DNA of 34,411 nt from an uncultured Clostridia bacterium (GTDB taxonomy: Bacteria > Bacillota > Clostridia > Oscillospirales > CAG-272), in the NCBI GenBank assembly GCA_904501985.1, contig CAJGCT010000015.1, forward strand, positions 1 to 34,411, read 5' to 3'. Positions 14,430-22,101 of the stretch are shown in pieces. Both the position numbers and the translations under genes were made by a program. Within the stretch, counting starts at the first letter, position 1; the number at the start of each line of letters is the position of its first letter. The notes below the pieces were generated by a model. The model saw nothing but the letters and a program-made list of their open reading frames with translations, was not told where the DNA came from and made no database searches.

Positions 14430-14648
14430 TTACTGCAATGCGGAAAGATTATCCCAATCAATATCTGCTTCATCAACGAATCCGCTGTTCTCCGCCGCAG
14501 CAATATGCTTTGCTTCCTCGGAGGTAACTTTAGTAAAATCGGGGTCCCACGCAAGCACAAGCTTCTTTATAAACTCATAAGCGAGGTTCTTGTCGTCCTC
14601 CGGCAACATATCCATCAGCCTTGCAGCATCCATTGCAACATTAGACAC
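14430..14648 (-). CDS. Small antitoxin-like protein, no toxin partner
   Basis: The 72-residue acidic protein contains MLPEDDKNLAYEFIKKLVLA followed by WDPDFTKVTSEEA and an acidic tail ending DIDWDNLSALQ. This arrangement, a helix pair followed by WDPDFTKxT and D-I-D-W-D, is common in small clostridial proteins annotated as antitoxin components. I know it only by resemblance. The start is GTG with GGAGG 8 bases upstream. No toxin-sized frame lies beside it: a terminator and 240 gene-free bases follow, and queA lies upstream. Its function is unproven. Confidence 0.6.
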   Translation of the reverse strand: MSNVAMDAARLMDMLPEDDKNLAYEFIKKLVLAWDPDFTKVTSEEAKHIAAAENSGFVDEADIDWDNLSALQ

Positions 14649-14718
14649 TTGCTTGCCCTCCTTTTCTATTTATAAATATCTCCACGGTTTCCAACATCAA
14701 TGATAAAAAGAGACAATC

Positions 14719-14768
14719 GTAGGGGCGATTCACGAATCGCCCGCGGGTCATTTATGAACGACCCCTAC
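14719..14768. repeat. 50-bp cruciform-like palindromic element
   Basis: An outer inverted repeat, GTAGGGG (14719-14725) and CCCCTAC (14762-14768), encloses two hairpins: GGGCGATTC-AC-GAATCGCCC (14723-14742) and GGGTC/GACCC (14745-14764). It lies between queA and the antitoxin-like gene. The GTAGGGG start is shared with the dispersed elements at 10172 and 28139. Confidence 0.7.
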
Positions 14769-14778
14769 AAAATTTCTT

Positions 14779-15843
14779 TTATACAATAAACATCGCATCT
14801 CCGAATGAGAAAAACCTATACCTTTCTTTTATCGCTGTCTCATATGCCGAAAGCATTATTTCACGGCTGGAGAAAGCGGAAACGAGCATAAGAAGTGTGC
14901 TTTCGGGAAGATGAAAGTTCGTTATAAGCGCGTCAACCGCTTTAAATTTGTAGCCGGGGTAAATGAATATTCCCGTATCACCATTCACCGCATGAACAAT
15001 GCCGTTGTCATCCGCCGCCGATTCAAGGGTGCGGCAGGAAGTTGTTCCCACTGCCACGATACGTCCACCTGCGGCACGACGCTCGTTTATAAGCCTTGCA
15101 GACTCCTCACTGACACTTATAAACTCCGAATGCATAACGTGGTCTGTCAGGTTGTCCACCTTTACCGGACGGAACGTGCCAAGTCCCACATGGAGCATAA
15201 CAGGTGCTATGGCAACACCCTTTTCCTTTATTTTTTCAAGCAGTTCCTTTGTAAAATGAAGACCTGCCGTGGGTGCCGCCGCCGAGCCTTCGGTCTTGGC
15301 GTATACAGTCTGATAGCGGCTCTTATCGGAAAGCCGCTCTGTAATATAGGGCGGAAGCGGCATACTGCCGATCTTATCAAGCAGTGTGTATATAGTGTAG
15401 GCATCATGGTCGTATACGAATTTAACGAGACGGTTTCCGCCCTCTAAAATCTCGTTTACCTCTGCACGAAGAAGTCCCTCTCCGAATATAATAACACTGC
15501 CGGGCTTCACGCGCCGTCCAGGTCTTACCATGACTTCCCATGTGTCAAGCTCATTTTGCCGGAGCAGGACGAATTCTATCTCAGCTCCCGTGCCCTCTTT
15601 TACTCCGTAGAGGCGAGCCGGAATAACCTTGGAATCGTTTATTACCAGCACGTCGCCGGGGTTAAGATAATCTATTATATCGTGGAACACTTTATGGGAA
15701 AGCTCCCCTGTTTTTCTGTCCACCGTGAGAAGCCTTGACATATCACGCACCTCGCTCGGATGCTGTGCAATAAGCTCCTCCGGAAGATCGTAATAGAAAT
15801 CCTTTGTGGTAAGATCGGTATTTATACGTTCGTTTGTTATCAT
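14779..15843 (-). CDS. queA: S-adenosylmethionine:tRNA ribosyltransferase-isomerase
   Basis: QueA transfers and isomerises the ribosyl group of SAM onto 7-aminomethyl-7-deazaguanine in tRNA, the step that makes epoxyqueuosine. The 354 residues match the family length and include FYYDLPEELIAQHPSEVRD, NPGDVLVINDSKVIPARLYG, EGSAAAPTAGLHFT and TNFHLPESTLLMLVSAF, all standard QueA motifs. The N-terminus is about ten residues longer than usual. The ATG has only a distant GGGAG, 13 bases upstream, so the exact start is less certain. It is transcribed away from the dapA riboswitch promoter, and I see no clear promoter of its own. No other queuosine gene is in the window. Confidence 0.95.
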   Translation of the reverse strand: MITNERINTDLTTKDFYYDLPEELIAQHPSEVRDMSRLLTVDRKTGELSHKVFHDIIDYLNPGDVLVINDSKVIPARLYGVKEGTGAEIEFVLLRQNELDTWEVMVRPGRRVKPGSVIIFGEGLLRAEVNEILEGGNRLVKFVYDHDAYTIYTLLDKIGSMPLPPYITERLSDKSRYQTVYAKTEGSAAAPTAGLHFTKELLEKIKEKGVAIAPVMLHVGLGTFRPVKVDNLTDHVMHSEFISVSEESARLINERRAAGGRIVAVGTTSCRTLESAADDNGIVHAVNGDTGIFIYPGYKFKAVDALITNFHLPESTLLMLVSAFSSREIMLSAYETAIKERYRFFSFGDAMFIV

Positions 15844-15890
15844 TGCTTAAAATATGCTCCCTTTATCAGTAAATTTTATAAGGTTAGGTA

Positions 15891-15919
15891 TTGACAAGCG
15901 CGTGTAAATATGTTATCAT
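15891..15919 (+). promoter_or_regulatory. Sigma-A promoter of the lysine riboswitch-dapAB transcript
   Basis: TTGACA (15891-15896), 17 bases, TATCAT (15914-15919), about 25 bases before the riboswitch. Confidence 0.8.
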
Positions 15920-15945
15920 ATTAGCAGTGAAAATTTAACACTGTT

Positions 15946-16118
15946 ATGATAGAGGCGCATTCTCCGAATAGTAGGTACTGCGAGGCTTCGCCGCCTGCGA
16001 CCGATACCGAAAGGCTCTGAGTGCCGAAGATTTTCCGCGCGGCGAGGCGCGGAGTGTCTGGTCTGTCGGATAACATCCGCCCGACTGTCATCATTCATAA
16101 TGATGGAGTGCTATCTTA
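15946..16118 (+). ncRNA. Lysine riboswitch (L-box)
   Basis: The leader has the L-box hallmarks in order: the P1 strand GATAG followed by AGAGGCGC, then AGTAGG, GGCTCTGAGTGCCGAAG (the conserved GCCGAAG at 16023-16029), a TCCGCGC/GCGCGGA hairpin, CTGG (16058-16061), CTGTC (16084-16088), and GGAGTGCTATCTT closing P1. It lies between a sigma-A promoter and a terminator and is followed by lysine-pathway genes. Lysine binding should stabilise P1. The 3' P1 strand GCTATC (16110-16115) could otherwise pair with GATAGC (16170-16175) at the foot of the terminator, giving an off-switch by transcription termination. Confidence 0.9.
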
Positions 16119-16172
16119 ATGTATTAAGTATCATCGGGTAACATTGTACCCTATATATTATAGTACATGGAT

Positions 16173-16203
16173 AGCCGGTTTTCAACCGGTTTTTTATTTT
16201 TTT
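16173..16203 (+). terminator. Riboswitch-controlled terminator before dapA
   Basis: AGCCGGTT (16173-16180) pairs with AACCGGTT (16184-16191) around TTC, with one G-T pair, and is followed by TTTTTATTTTTTTT. The foot of the stem overlaps the sequence that can pair with the riboswitch P1 strand. Confidence 0.85.
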
Positions 16204-16309
16204 TACACCGTTTGCGAAATTTCTCATTAAGTATCAACAAGCGGCAGAAAAAATCCTCGCCGATTGTACATAATTCACCGCAAACGTACAGAGTGAAAGG
16301 AAGATTATC

Positions 16310-17200
16310 ATGTCAAACAAAGAAACAGTATTCACAGGCGCGGCTGTCGCCATCGTTACCCCGTTCACAAACGACAAGGTAAACTACGAACAGCTTGGTA
16401 TGCTTATCGAGCGTCAGATCGCCAATTCCACCGACGCCATCGTTATTTGCGGCACTACCGGCGAATCCTCTACTCTCACCGATGAGGAGCACCGCGAGTG
16501 CATCCGCTACTGCGTTGAGAAAACCGCCGGCAGAGTTCCCGTAATTGCAGGCACAGGCTCAAACGATACCGCATACGCTATTGAGCTGTCGAAATACGCC
16601 TGCGACGTTGGAGCAGATGCTCTGCTTCTCGTTACACCATACTACAACAAGGCAACTCCCAAGGGTATGATTAAGAATTTCCTCGCCGTTGCAGATGCAA
16701 CCGACAAGCCCATCATTCTTTACAATGTGCCCTCACGCACAGGCTGCAATATTACACTTCCCGTATACAAAGAGCTTGCAAAGCACGAGAGAATCGTTGC
16801 AACCAAGGAAGCAAGCGGCAACATAAGCGCTATTGCAGAGATCGCGGCAGAGCTTGGGGATGACCTTGACATCTACAGCGGAAACGACGACCAGATCGTA
16901 CCGATCCTGTCTCTTGGCGGTAAGGGCGTTATTTCCGTGCTCTCAAATGTAGTTCCGAAGGAAACCCACGATATCTGCAAACTTTGGTTTGAAGGCAAGG
17001 CAAAGGAATCCGCCGAGCTTCAGTTAAAGCTTCTGAAGCTTGCAAACACACTTTTCTGCGAAGTAAATCCCGTACCCGTAAAGACCGCCATGTCCCTCAT
17101 GGGCTTCTGCTCCGAGGAAATGCGTCTGCCCCTCTGTGAGATGGAGGATGCAAACAAGGCAAAGCTTGCGGCAGTTATGAAAGAATACGGCGTAATATAA
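16310..17200 (+). CDS. dapA: 4-hydroxy-tetrahydrodipicolinate synthase
   Basis: DapA condenses pyruvate with aspartate semialdehyde, the first step of the lysine/diaminopimelate branch. The 296-residue TIM barrel has the GTTGESSTLT phosphate-like loop, Tyr138 in ILYNVPSRTG and the Schiff-base Lys166 in ATKEASGN. The 28-residue distance between these matches the family. The GAAAGGAAG ribosome site precedes the ATG. The gene is downstream of the lysine riboswitch and terminator, so expression should fall when lysine is plentiful. dapB follows after 51 bases. In a spore former the product also feeds dipicolinate synthesis. Confidence 0.97.
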   Translation: MSNKETVFTGAAVAIVTPFTNDKVNYEQLGMLIERQIANSTDAIVICGTTGESSTLTDEEHRECIRYCVEKTAGRVPVIAGTGSNDTAYAIELSKYACDVGADALLLVTPYYNKATPKGMIKNFLAVADATDKPIILYNVPSRTGCNITLPVYKELAKHERIVATKEASGNISAIAEIAAELGDDLDIYSGNDDQIVPILSLGGKGVISVLSNVVPKETHDICKLWFEGKAKESAELQLKLLKLANTLFCEVNPVPVKTAMSLMGFCSEEMRLPLCEMEDANKAKLAAVMKEYGVI

Positions 17201-17251
17201 TCCCCTGCACATATCGTACCACGTAATAAACGCAAACACAGGAGATCAAAA

Positions 17252-18013
17252 ATGAAGGAAACCAGAATACTTTTCTCCGGAATTTCCGGTCGTATGGGCA
17301 AGGCTACCCGTACGGCGGCGGACGAAAGCTGTGAATACAAAATAGTTGCCGGTATCGATGTAGTTCCCTCTGTTGATACCATACCGATATTCAGTACCCC
17401 CGATGAGGTGAACGTGGAGGTTGATGCCATCATCGACTTTTCCCATCACTCCGCTACACCGAAACTGCTTGAATTCGCCATAAATAAAAAGCTCCCCATC
17501 GTTATCTGCACCACAGGACATACAGAGGAGGAAACGGCACTCATAAAGGAAGCCGCAAAATCCATCCCCGTTTTCTATTCAAGAAATATGTCCATCGGTA
17601 TAAATCTGCTTATCGAACTTGCTAAAAAAGCGGCGGCAGTGCTTGGCAGTGACTTCGATATTGAAATTGTCGAAAAGCATCACAACAAAAAGCTGGATGC
17701 CCCCAGCGGAACAGCTCTTATGATAGCCGATGCGGTTGCCGACACGGTGGATTTCGACGCGGAATATACATACGAGCGTCAGTCAAGACGTGAGCCGCGC
17801 CGCAAAAATGAGATTGGTATCAGCGCAGTACGCGGCGGCACTATCGTCGGTGAGCACGACATCATGTTCTGCGGAGCCGATGAAATAATAACGGTGAGCC
17901 ACAGTGCGGCATCCCGCGATGTATTTGCACGGGGCGCGCTGAGAGCGGCGGCGTATATTGTGGGAAAACCGGCAGGCTCCTACGATATGTCAAGAATGAT
18001 CGCAGGCGAGTAA
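17252..18013 (+). CDS. dapB: 4-hydroxy-tetrahydrodipicolinate reductase
   Basis: DapB reduces the DapA product with NAD(P)H. The 253-residue protein has the nucleotide-binding loop SGISGRMGKA near the start, then VDAIIDFSHHSAT, a CTTGHTEEE segment and the catalytic EKHHNKKLDAPSGTAL motif. The VRGGTIVGEHD segment of the substrate domain follows. The N-terminal nucleotide-binding part is shorter than in E. coli DapB, as is common in Clostridia. CAGGAG precedes the ATG. It is co-transcribed with dapA under the lysine riboswitch and ends at the terminator at 18036-18088. Confidence 0.96.
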   Translation: MKETRILFSGISGRMGKATRTAADESCEYKIVAGIDVVPSVDTIPIFSTPDEVNVEVDAIIDFSHHSATPKLLEFAINKKLPIVICTTGHTEEETALIKEAAKSIPVFYSRNMSIGINLLIELAKKAAAVLGSDFDIEIVEKHHNKKLDAPSGTALMIADAVADTVDFDAEYTYERQSRREPRRKNEIGISAVRGGTIVGEHDIMFCGADEIITVSHSAASRDVFARGALRAAAYIVGKPAGSYDMSRMIAGE

Positions 18014-18035
18014 ACCCTAAAAATAAAAATTTCAG

Positions 18036-18088
18036 TATGCCCTTATCACGGCAAATTTGAGCTGTGATGAGGGCATATTTTTTGTTTT
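18036..18088 (+). terminator. Terminator after dapB
   Basis: TATGCCCTTATCAC (18036-18049) pairs with GTGATGAGGGCATA (18064-18077), with one G-T pair, and is followed by a T-rich run. Confidence 0.9.
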
Positions 18089-18185
18089 TTCCGTTCTTCC
18101 GGGTGGAATTTTTTCTCTTTTTCGTGATTTTACGACTTTATGCGCATTTTATGCCGTTTTTTTTACATTTTTTACGTATTACCTA

Positions 18186-18214
18186 TTGACAAACGTGTAT
18201 ATTTGTGGTATAAT
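18186..18214 (+). promoter_or_regulatory. Consensus sigma-A promoter of the antitoxin-miaA pair
   Basis: Perfect TTGACA (18186-18191), 17 bases, perfect TATAAT (18209-18214). The leader to the ATG at 18300 is about 80 bases and contains a hairpin. Confidence 0.85.
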
Positions 18215-18269
18215 ATGCGCATAGAGAGCAAAACAGCTTGCATCTGCTCAAAAATCTGACGAAAGGAAG

Positions 18270-18286
18270 CTTTCGCCGCGCGAAAG
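18270..18286 (+). promoter_or_regulatory. Hairpin between Shine-Dalgarno and start codon
   Basis: CTTTCGC-CGC-GCGAAAG forms a perfect 7-bp stem. The only good ribosome site, GAAAGGAAG (18261-18269), lies just before it. The ATG is 30 bases after the ribosome site but only about 13 bases after the site if the hairpin is folded out. CTTTC can alternatively pair with the GAAAG of the ribosome site. Confidence 0.5.
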
Positions 18287-18299
18287 TATCGGATATTTT

Positions 18300-18527
18300 A
18301 TGGCTAAAGTATCAACCAACATAACCCTGGATGCCGACACAAAGCAGAAAGCACAAAAACTGCTTTCCGAGTTTGGTCTCGACCTTTCCACTGCGGTCAA
18401 CATCTTTCTGAGTCAGATGGTGCGCGAAAACGCAATCCCCTTTGTCATAGGCAGAGATGTTTCAAACACCGAAACGCAAAGCGTTCCCAAAAAGCGCAGA
18501 CAGCAGGCAAGCGAGGTGCGCGAGTAA
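18300..18527 (+). CDS. RelB/DinJ-family antitoxin, solitary
   Basis: This 75-residue protein has the RelB/DinJ N-terminus: KVSTNITLDADTKQKAQKLL, a FGLDLSTAVNIFLSQMVREN helix, and IPF. That is the ribbon-helix-helix segment that binds operator DNA. A short charged tail, KKRRQQASEVRE, follows in place of the usual toxin-wrapping region. No YafQ/RelE-type toxin frame is adjacent. Its TAA overlaps the miaA start (TAATG), so it is translationally coupled to miaA. It could be a toxin-free transcription regulator or a remnant of a TA pair. Identification of the fold is secure; function is not. Confidence 0.8.
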   Translation: MAKVSTNITLDADTKQKAQKLLSEFGLDLSTAVNIFLSQMVRENAIPFVIGRDVSNTETQSVPKKRRQQASEVRE

Positions 18528-19456
18528 TGAACACTGCACCGCGCATAGCCGCAGTTGTAGGTCCTACCGCTTCCGGAAAAACCTCACTTGCAATTGAGCT
18601 TGCACAAATGTTTGACGGAGAGATAATCTCCTGCGACTCCATGCAGATATATCGCGGAATGGATATAGGCACAGCCAAGCCCACACCGGAGGAAACCAAA
18701 GAGATACCCCACCACATGATTGACATTGTGGAGCCAAGTGAAAATTTCTCCGCCGCAGACTACGCTCCTTTAGCAAAGAAAGCCGCAGACGATATACTCT
18801 CTCGTGGGAAGCTCCCCATATTCTGCGGAGGTACGGGCTTGTATCTCGATTCGGTTATAACGGCAAACGATTACGCCGATGTGGAAACGGATCTTGCTCT
18901 CAGAGCTTCACTTTTAGAGGAAGCCGAGCAAAACGGCGCAGAGGCGCTCTGGCAAAGGCTTTTCGAAGTCGATTCGGAGTCGGCGGCAGGCATTCACAAA
19001 AACAACATTAAACGTGTGGCAAGGGCGCTTGAAATTTACCTTTCAAGCGGAATCACAAAAACCGAGTGGGACAGACGTTCCAGAACCCGCCCTGCTCCAT
19101 ATGCGCCTGTAATAATCGCTCTTGACAGAGACCGCGAGGAGCTGTATTCAAGAATCGACCGCCGCGTGGATATCATGATAGAGTCAGGGCTTGAAAATGA
19201 GGTCCGCAGTCTTGTTGATTCCGGCAAGCTTCCGAGAAGCTCCACCGCCGCGCAGGCTATAGGCTACAAAGAAATAATCGAATATTTCGACGGCAAATGC
19301 ACACTCGCGGAGGCTGTGGAGCAAATAAAACTTTCCACAAGGCACTACGCAAAGCGTCAGCTTACCTGGTTCAGGCGAAATCCAACAGTAAATTGGATAA
19401 AATCCGCCGATAATTTTGAAGATATTGTAAACATTGCGAAAAAGCTATTAACTTAA
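18527..19456 (+). CDS. miaA: tRNA dimethylallyltransferase
   Basis: MiaA adds a dimethylallyl group to N6 of A37 in tRNAs that read codons starting with U. The 309-residue protein has the P-loop GPTASGKTS, the SCDSMQIYRGMDIGTAKP segment with the catalytic Asp, CGGTGLY, and the C-terminal STRHYAKRQLTWFRR motif. Length and motif order are normal. The ATG overlaps the stop of the upstream antitoxin-like gene (TAATG), and there is no independent ribosome site of note, so its translation probably depends on that gene. In many Clostridia miaA follows mutL and precedes hfq; here both are missing. Confidence 0.96.
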   Translation: MNTAPRIAAVVGPTASGKTSLAIELAQMFDGEIISCDSMQIYRGMDIGTAKPTPEETKEIPHHMIDIVEPSENFSAADYAPLAKKAADDILSRGKLPIFCGGTGLYLDSVITANDYADVETDLALRASLLEEAEQNGAEALWQRLFEVDSESAAGIHKNNIKRVARALEIYLSSGITKTEWDRRSRTRPAPYAPVIIALDRDREELYSRIDRRVDIMIESGLENEVRSLVDSGKLPRSSTAAQAIGYKEIIEYFDGKCTLAEAVEQIKLSTRHYAKRQLTWFRRNPTVNWIKSADNFEDIVNIAKKLLT

Positions 19457-19476
19457 CGCAAATTATGTGATATAAT
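19448..19476 (+). promoter_or_regulatory. Possible promoter of the division block
   Basis: TTAACT (19448-19453), 17 bases, TATAAT (19471-19476). The -35 box is weak and overlaps the end of miaA. Confidence 0.45.
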
Positions 19477-19528
19477 ATACTGTGATGTAATATACAAACC
19501 ATACTCACCAATATCTTTGAGGTAAAGG

Positions 19529-20806
19529 ATGCAAAAAAACAAAGAAAAGAAACAAAGAGACCCTGCCCTCGGATTTATAGGATATTCGGTATCAATAATA
19601 CTCTCCGTTATAGCTGTGGTCTATCTTGGTTATCACTTTGCAAACAGCTTCGGCACAGAGCTTTCCACAGAGTATGCGCTTCAGGTCACAGAAAGTGACG
19701 TAATGGAATTCGACGCCTACATACTGAGAAGCGAATTTCCAATCAGCTCAACTGTTACAGGCGGCATCGGATACTATTACCCCGACGGCACAAAGGTGCG
19801 TGTCGGAACAGAGGTTGCCTCCATCTACGGCGGCACGGTCACTCATAGCAGCGATACGCGCAATGAAATAATAAAGCTCGACGAAAAAATAGAGCTTCTT
19901 TCCGAAAGCAACGACATACGCGGTCTTGCCGCATCAGATACATCCACTCTTGACAACCGCATAGATGAATACTATATGACCATCCGAAAAAATGCGGAAG
20001 AGGGAGTATACGGCAATCTTCCAAAGCGTCGCGATGAGCTTCTCACGTTGCTCAACAAGCGTCAGGTGATAACAGGCAGAGTGGACAGCTTTGATTCTGT
20101 AATCGAAAATCTGAAAGCCGAGCGGGATATACTCACCGCATCACTTGACAGTGTCAGCGAAACGGTAACGACGCCGCACGCAGGCTTCTTCTACTCCTCC
20201 CTTGACGGTTATGAGTCGATCTTCACCTCCGTGGCGGCTGAAAGCATGACGCTCTCGGATTTTGATAAAATGATAAATTCCGAGCCTGTCACATATCCTT
20301 CCACCGTTATCGGAAAAATAACCACCGACTTCACATGGTACATTGCCATTGAAACTACACGCGATGAGCTTCGCTATTACAATGAGGGTTACTCCTACAG
20401 TGTGGGATTCCCGTACAACAACGACACGAAGCTGACAATGAAGCTTGACCGAATCGTTGCTCCCGACGGCGAAACCCGAATACTTCTGCTCTTTTCATGC
20501 AGCAATGTTCCGGAGGACTTCAGCTTCCGTCGTATGCAGCCTGTAGAGATAGTCAGAAGCTCGTTCACCGGATATAAGGTTCCGATATCAGCAGTGCGTC
20601 TGCTTGACGGAAAGATGGGCGTATACATTCTCGTTGGAAACACAGTGAACTTCAAATACATTGATGTTCTGCTGGAATCCGACGGATACTACATTGTAAG
20701 CCCACAAGATCCGGAAAACGATCCCGAATATTACACCAAGTTAGGGCTCTATGATCTCATAATAACCGCAGGCAAAGATCTTACTATCGGTAAAATGATA
20801 TCATAG
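19529..20806 (+). CDS. HlyD-like membrane-anchored adaptor protein of the division block
   Basis: The 425-residue protein has a short basic N-terminus, one membrane helix (residues about 14-38) and a long extracellular part. The latter starts with a strand-rich region (TVTGGIGYYYPDGTKVRVGT, like a lipoyl/HlyD half-motif) and a coiled stretch (IIKLDEKIELL through about residue 215). The matching second half follows: TTPHAGFFYSSLDGYE and a beta-barrel-like C-terminus. This is the HlyD/membrane-fusion plan. No ABC or other efflux partner is next to it. It lies directly before ylmE and sepF, a position often held by such a protein in Clostridia, which points to an envelope or division role; this is inference. 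Confidence 0.65.
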   Translation: MQKNKEKKQRDPALGFIGYSVSIILSVIAVVYLGYHFANSFGTELSTEYALQVTESDVMEFDAYILRSEFPISSTVTGGIGYYYPDGTKVRVGTEVASIYGGTVTHSSDTRNEIIKLDEKIELLSESNDIRGLAASDTSTLDNRIDEYYMTIRKNAEEGVYGNLPKRRDELLTLLNKRQVITGRVDSFDSVIENLKAERDILTASLDSVSETVTTPHAGFFYSSLDGYESIFTSVAAESMTLSDFDKMINSEPVTYPSTVIGKITTDFTWYIAIETTRDELRYYNEGYSYSVGFPYNNDTKLTMKLDRIVAPDGETRILLLFSCSNVPEDFSFRRMQPVEIVRSSFTGYKVPISAVRLLDGKMGVYILVGNTVNFKYIDVLLESDGYYIVSPQDPENDPEYYTKLGLYDLIITAGKDLTIGKMIS

Positions 20807-20822
20807 TCCGAGGGAGAAAAAC

Positions 20823-21575
20823 ATGGACACATCAAAGAGCAGTGATCGCTTCGATCACGCCCTTATTGCCGAACGGCTCCATAAAGCCAGACAGGAAATC
20901 AAAGCTCTTTCGGGCGGCAGGGACATAAAGCTTCTTGCTGTTACCAAAACCGTCCCGGTTGAGGTAATAAACTACGCAGTAGACGAGCTTTCTATTGACG
21001 CCATAGGCGAAAATCGGGTGCAGGAGCTGCTTTCAAAATACGACAGCCTGCACAAGCCGAAATCCGGCAAGCTGGAAATACATCTTATCGGCTCACTTCA
21101 GACAAACAAGGTCAAGTATATAATCGACAAGGTTGACATGATAGAATCTGTAGACAGTCTGAAGCTTGCCGCCGAGATCGACCGCCAAGCCAAAAAGCAC
21201 TCGCTTACAATGGACATACTCATTGAAGTCAACATAGGGCGCGAGGAACAAAAGGGCGGCATTGATCCGGACGAACTCGAAGCGTTTTGCGAGGCACTGG
21301 GAGATTTTTCAAATCTCCGTCTGCGAGGTCTTATGACCATCGCACCAAGATGCGAAACAAAAGACGAATATTTGATGTTTTTTAACGAGACCCGCGAGCT
21401 TTTCGAAGGTATTCTCGAAAAAAAACTTCACAATATAACAAGGGATTCTTTCAACGTGCTTTCAATGGGCATGAGCGGGAGTTATCCCGAAGCAATACGC
21501 GCCGGCTCCACCGAGGTAAGACTCGGCTCTACCCTATTCGGCGCACGCACATACCCCGAAAACCCAAAACAATGA
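20823..21575 (+). CDS. ylmE: YggS/YlmE-family PLP homeostasis protein
   Basis: The 250-residue protein is a single-domain PLP-binding barrel. The PLP lysine lies in KLLAVTKTVPVE. GENRVQELLSK, HLIGSLQTNKVKYI and LSMGMSGSYPEAIRAGSTEV, the family signature with the phosphate-binding residues, follow in order. These proteins buffer pyridoxal phosphate and have no known enzymatic reaction. The ribosome site GAGGGAG lies 6 bases before the ATG. It sits between the HlyD-like gene and sepF, the usual order in the Gram-positive division cluster. Confidence 0.93.
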   Translation: MDTSKSSDRFDHALIAERLHKARQEIKALSGGRDIKLLAVTKTVPVEVINYAVDELSIDAIGENRVQELLSKYDSLHKPKSGKLEIHLIGSLQTNKVKYIIDKVDMIESVDSLKLAAEIDRQAKKHSLTMDILIEVNIGREEQKGGIDPDELEAFCEALGDFSNLRLRGLMTIAPRCETKDEYLMFFNETRELFEGILEKKLHNITRDSFNVLSMGMSGSYPEAIRAGSTEVRLGSTLFGARTYPENPKQ

Positions 21576-21613
21576 AAAATTAAAATATGTAAATTTATTG
21601 GAGGTACAATATA

Positions 21614-22096
21614 ATGGGACTTTTTGACAAAATTAAGAGCGGCATCAACCCCGAAAGCGACCCCGGCTACGACGATCAGGACCTTTACACTCAGCAGATT
21701 CAGAACGACTTCAACGACACTCAGATGTATCAGCAGGCACAATACAACACTCAGGATCAGTATGCACCTGCACAGGATGATGGTATGCAGGTAAGCGGCT
21801 CTTCTCTTGAGCTTAAGGTAGTTAAACCGGAGCGCTTCGACAACGTTCCTCAGATTGCAAATCATCTGCTTAACCGCCGCACCGTTGTATTGAACCTTGA
21901 GGATACAAACAAAGAGACTGCACGCCGCCTTCTCGACTTCCTTTCCGGTGTTGCATACTCTATCAACGGCAACTTAAAGCGTGTTGCAAACAATACTTAC
22001 GTTATTACCCCCTGCAATGTTGACGTATCGGACGGTCCTCTGCGCGAGAAGCGTCAGAAGGAAGAAAGCTCTGATTACTACGAAAACGAAATTTAA
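21614..22096 (+). CDS. sepF: Cell division protein SepF
   Basis: SepF assembles with FtsZ and anchors and shapes the Z-ring. The 160-residue protein has a membrane-binding N-terminal helix starting MGLFDKIKSG, a Gln-rich linker (residues about 25-58) and the globular SepF core: KPERFDNVPQIANHLLNRRT, VVLNLEDTNKETARRLLDFL, SGVAYSINGNLKRV and NTYVITP. A GGAGGT site precedes the ATG. A strong terminator follows, so part of the transcription may end here, before yggT. Confidence 0.95.
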   Translation: MGLFDKIKSGINPESDPGYDDQDLYTQQIQNDFNDTQMYQQAQYNTQDQYAPAQDDGMQVSGSSLELKVVKPERFDNVPQIANHLLNRRTVVLNLEDTNKETARRLLDFLSGVAYSINGNLKRVANNTYVITPCNVDVSDGPLREKRQKEESSDYYENEI

Positions 22097-22101
22097 CTAA
22101 A

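Noticed and set aside
14309..14527. Plus-strand open frame of 72 codons
   Set aside because: It overlaps the terminator and the antitoxin-like gene on the other strand, and its composition does not look coding.
16209..16286. 8-base inverted repeat CGTTTGCG (16209-16216) and CGCAAACG (16279-16286) in the dapA leader
   Set aside because: The arms are 62 bases apart and lie after the terminator; a chance pairing is plausible and there is no support for a switch.
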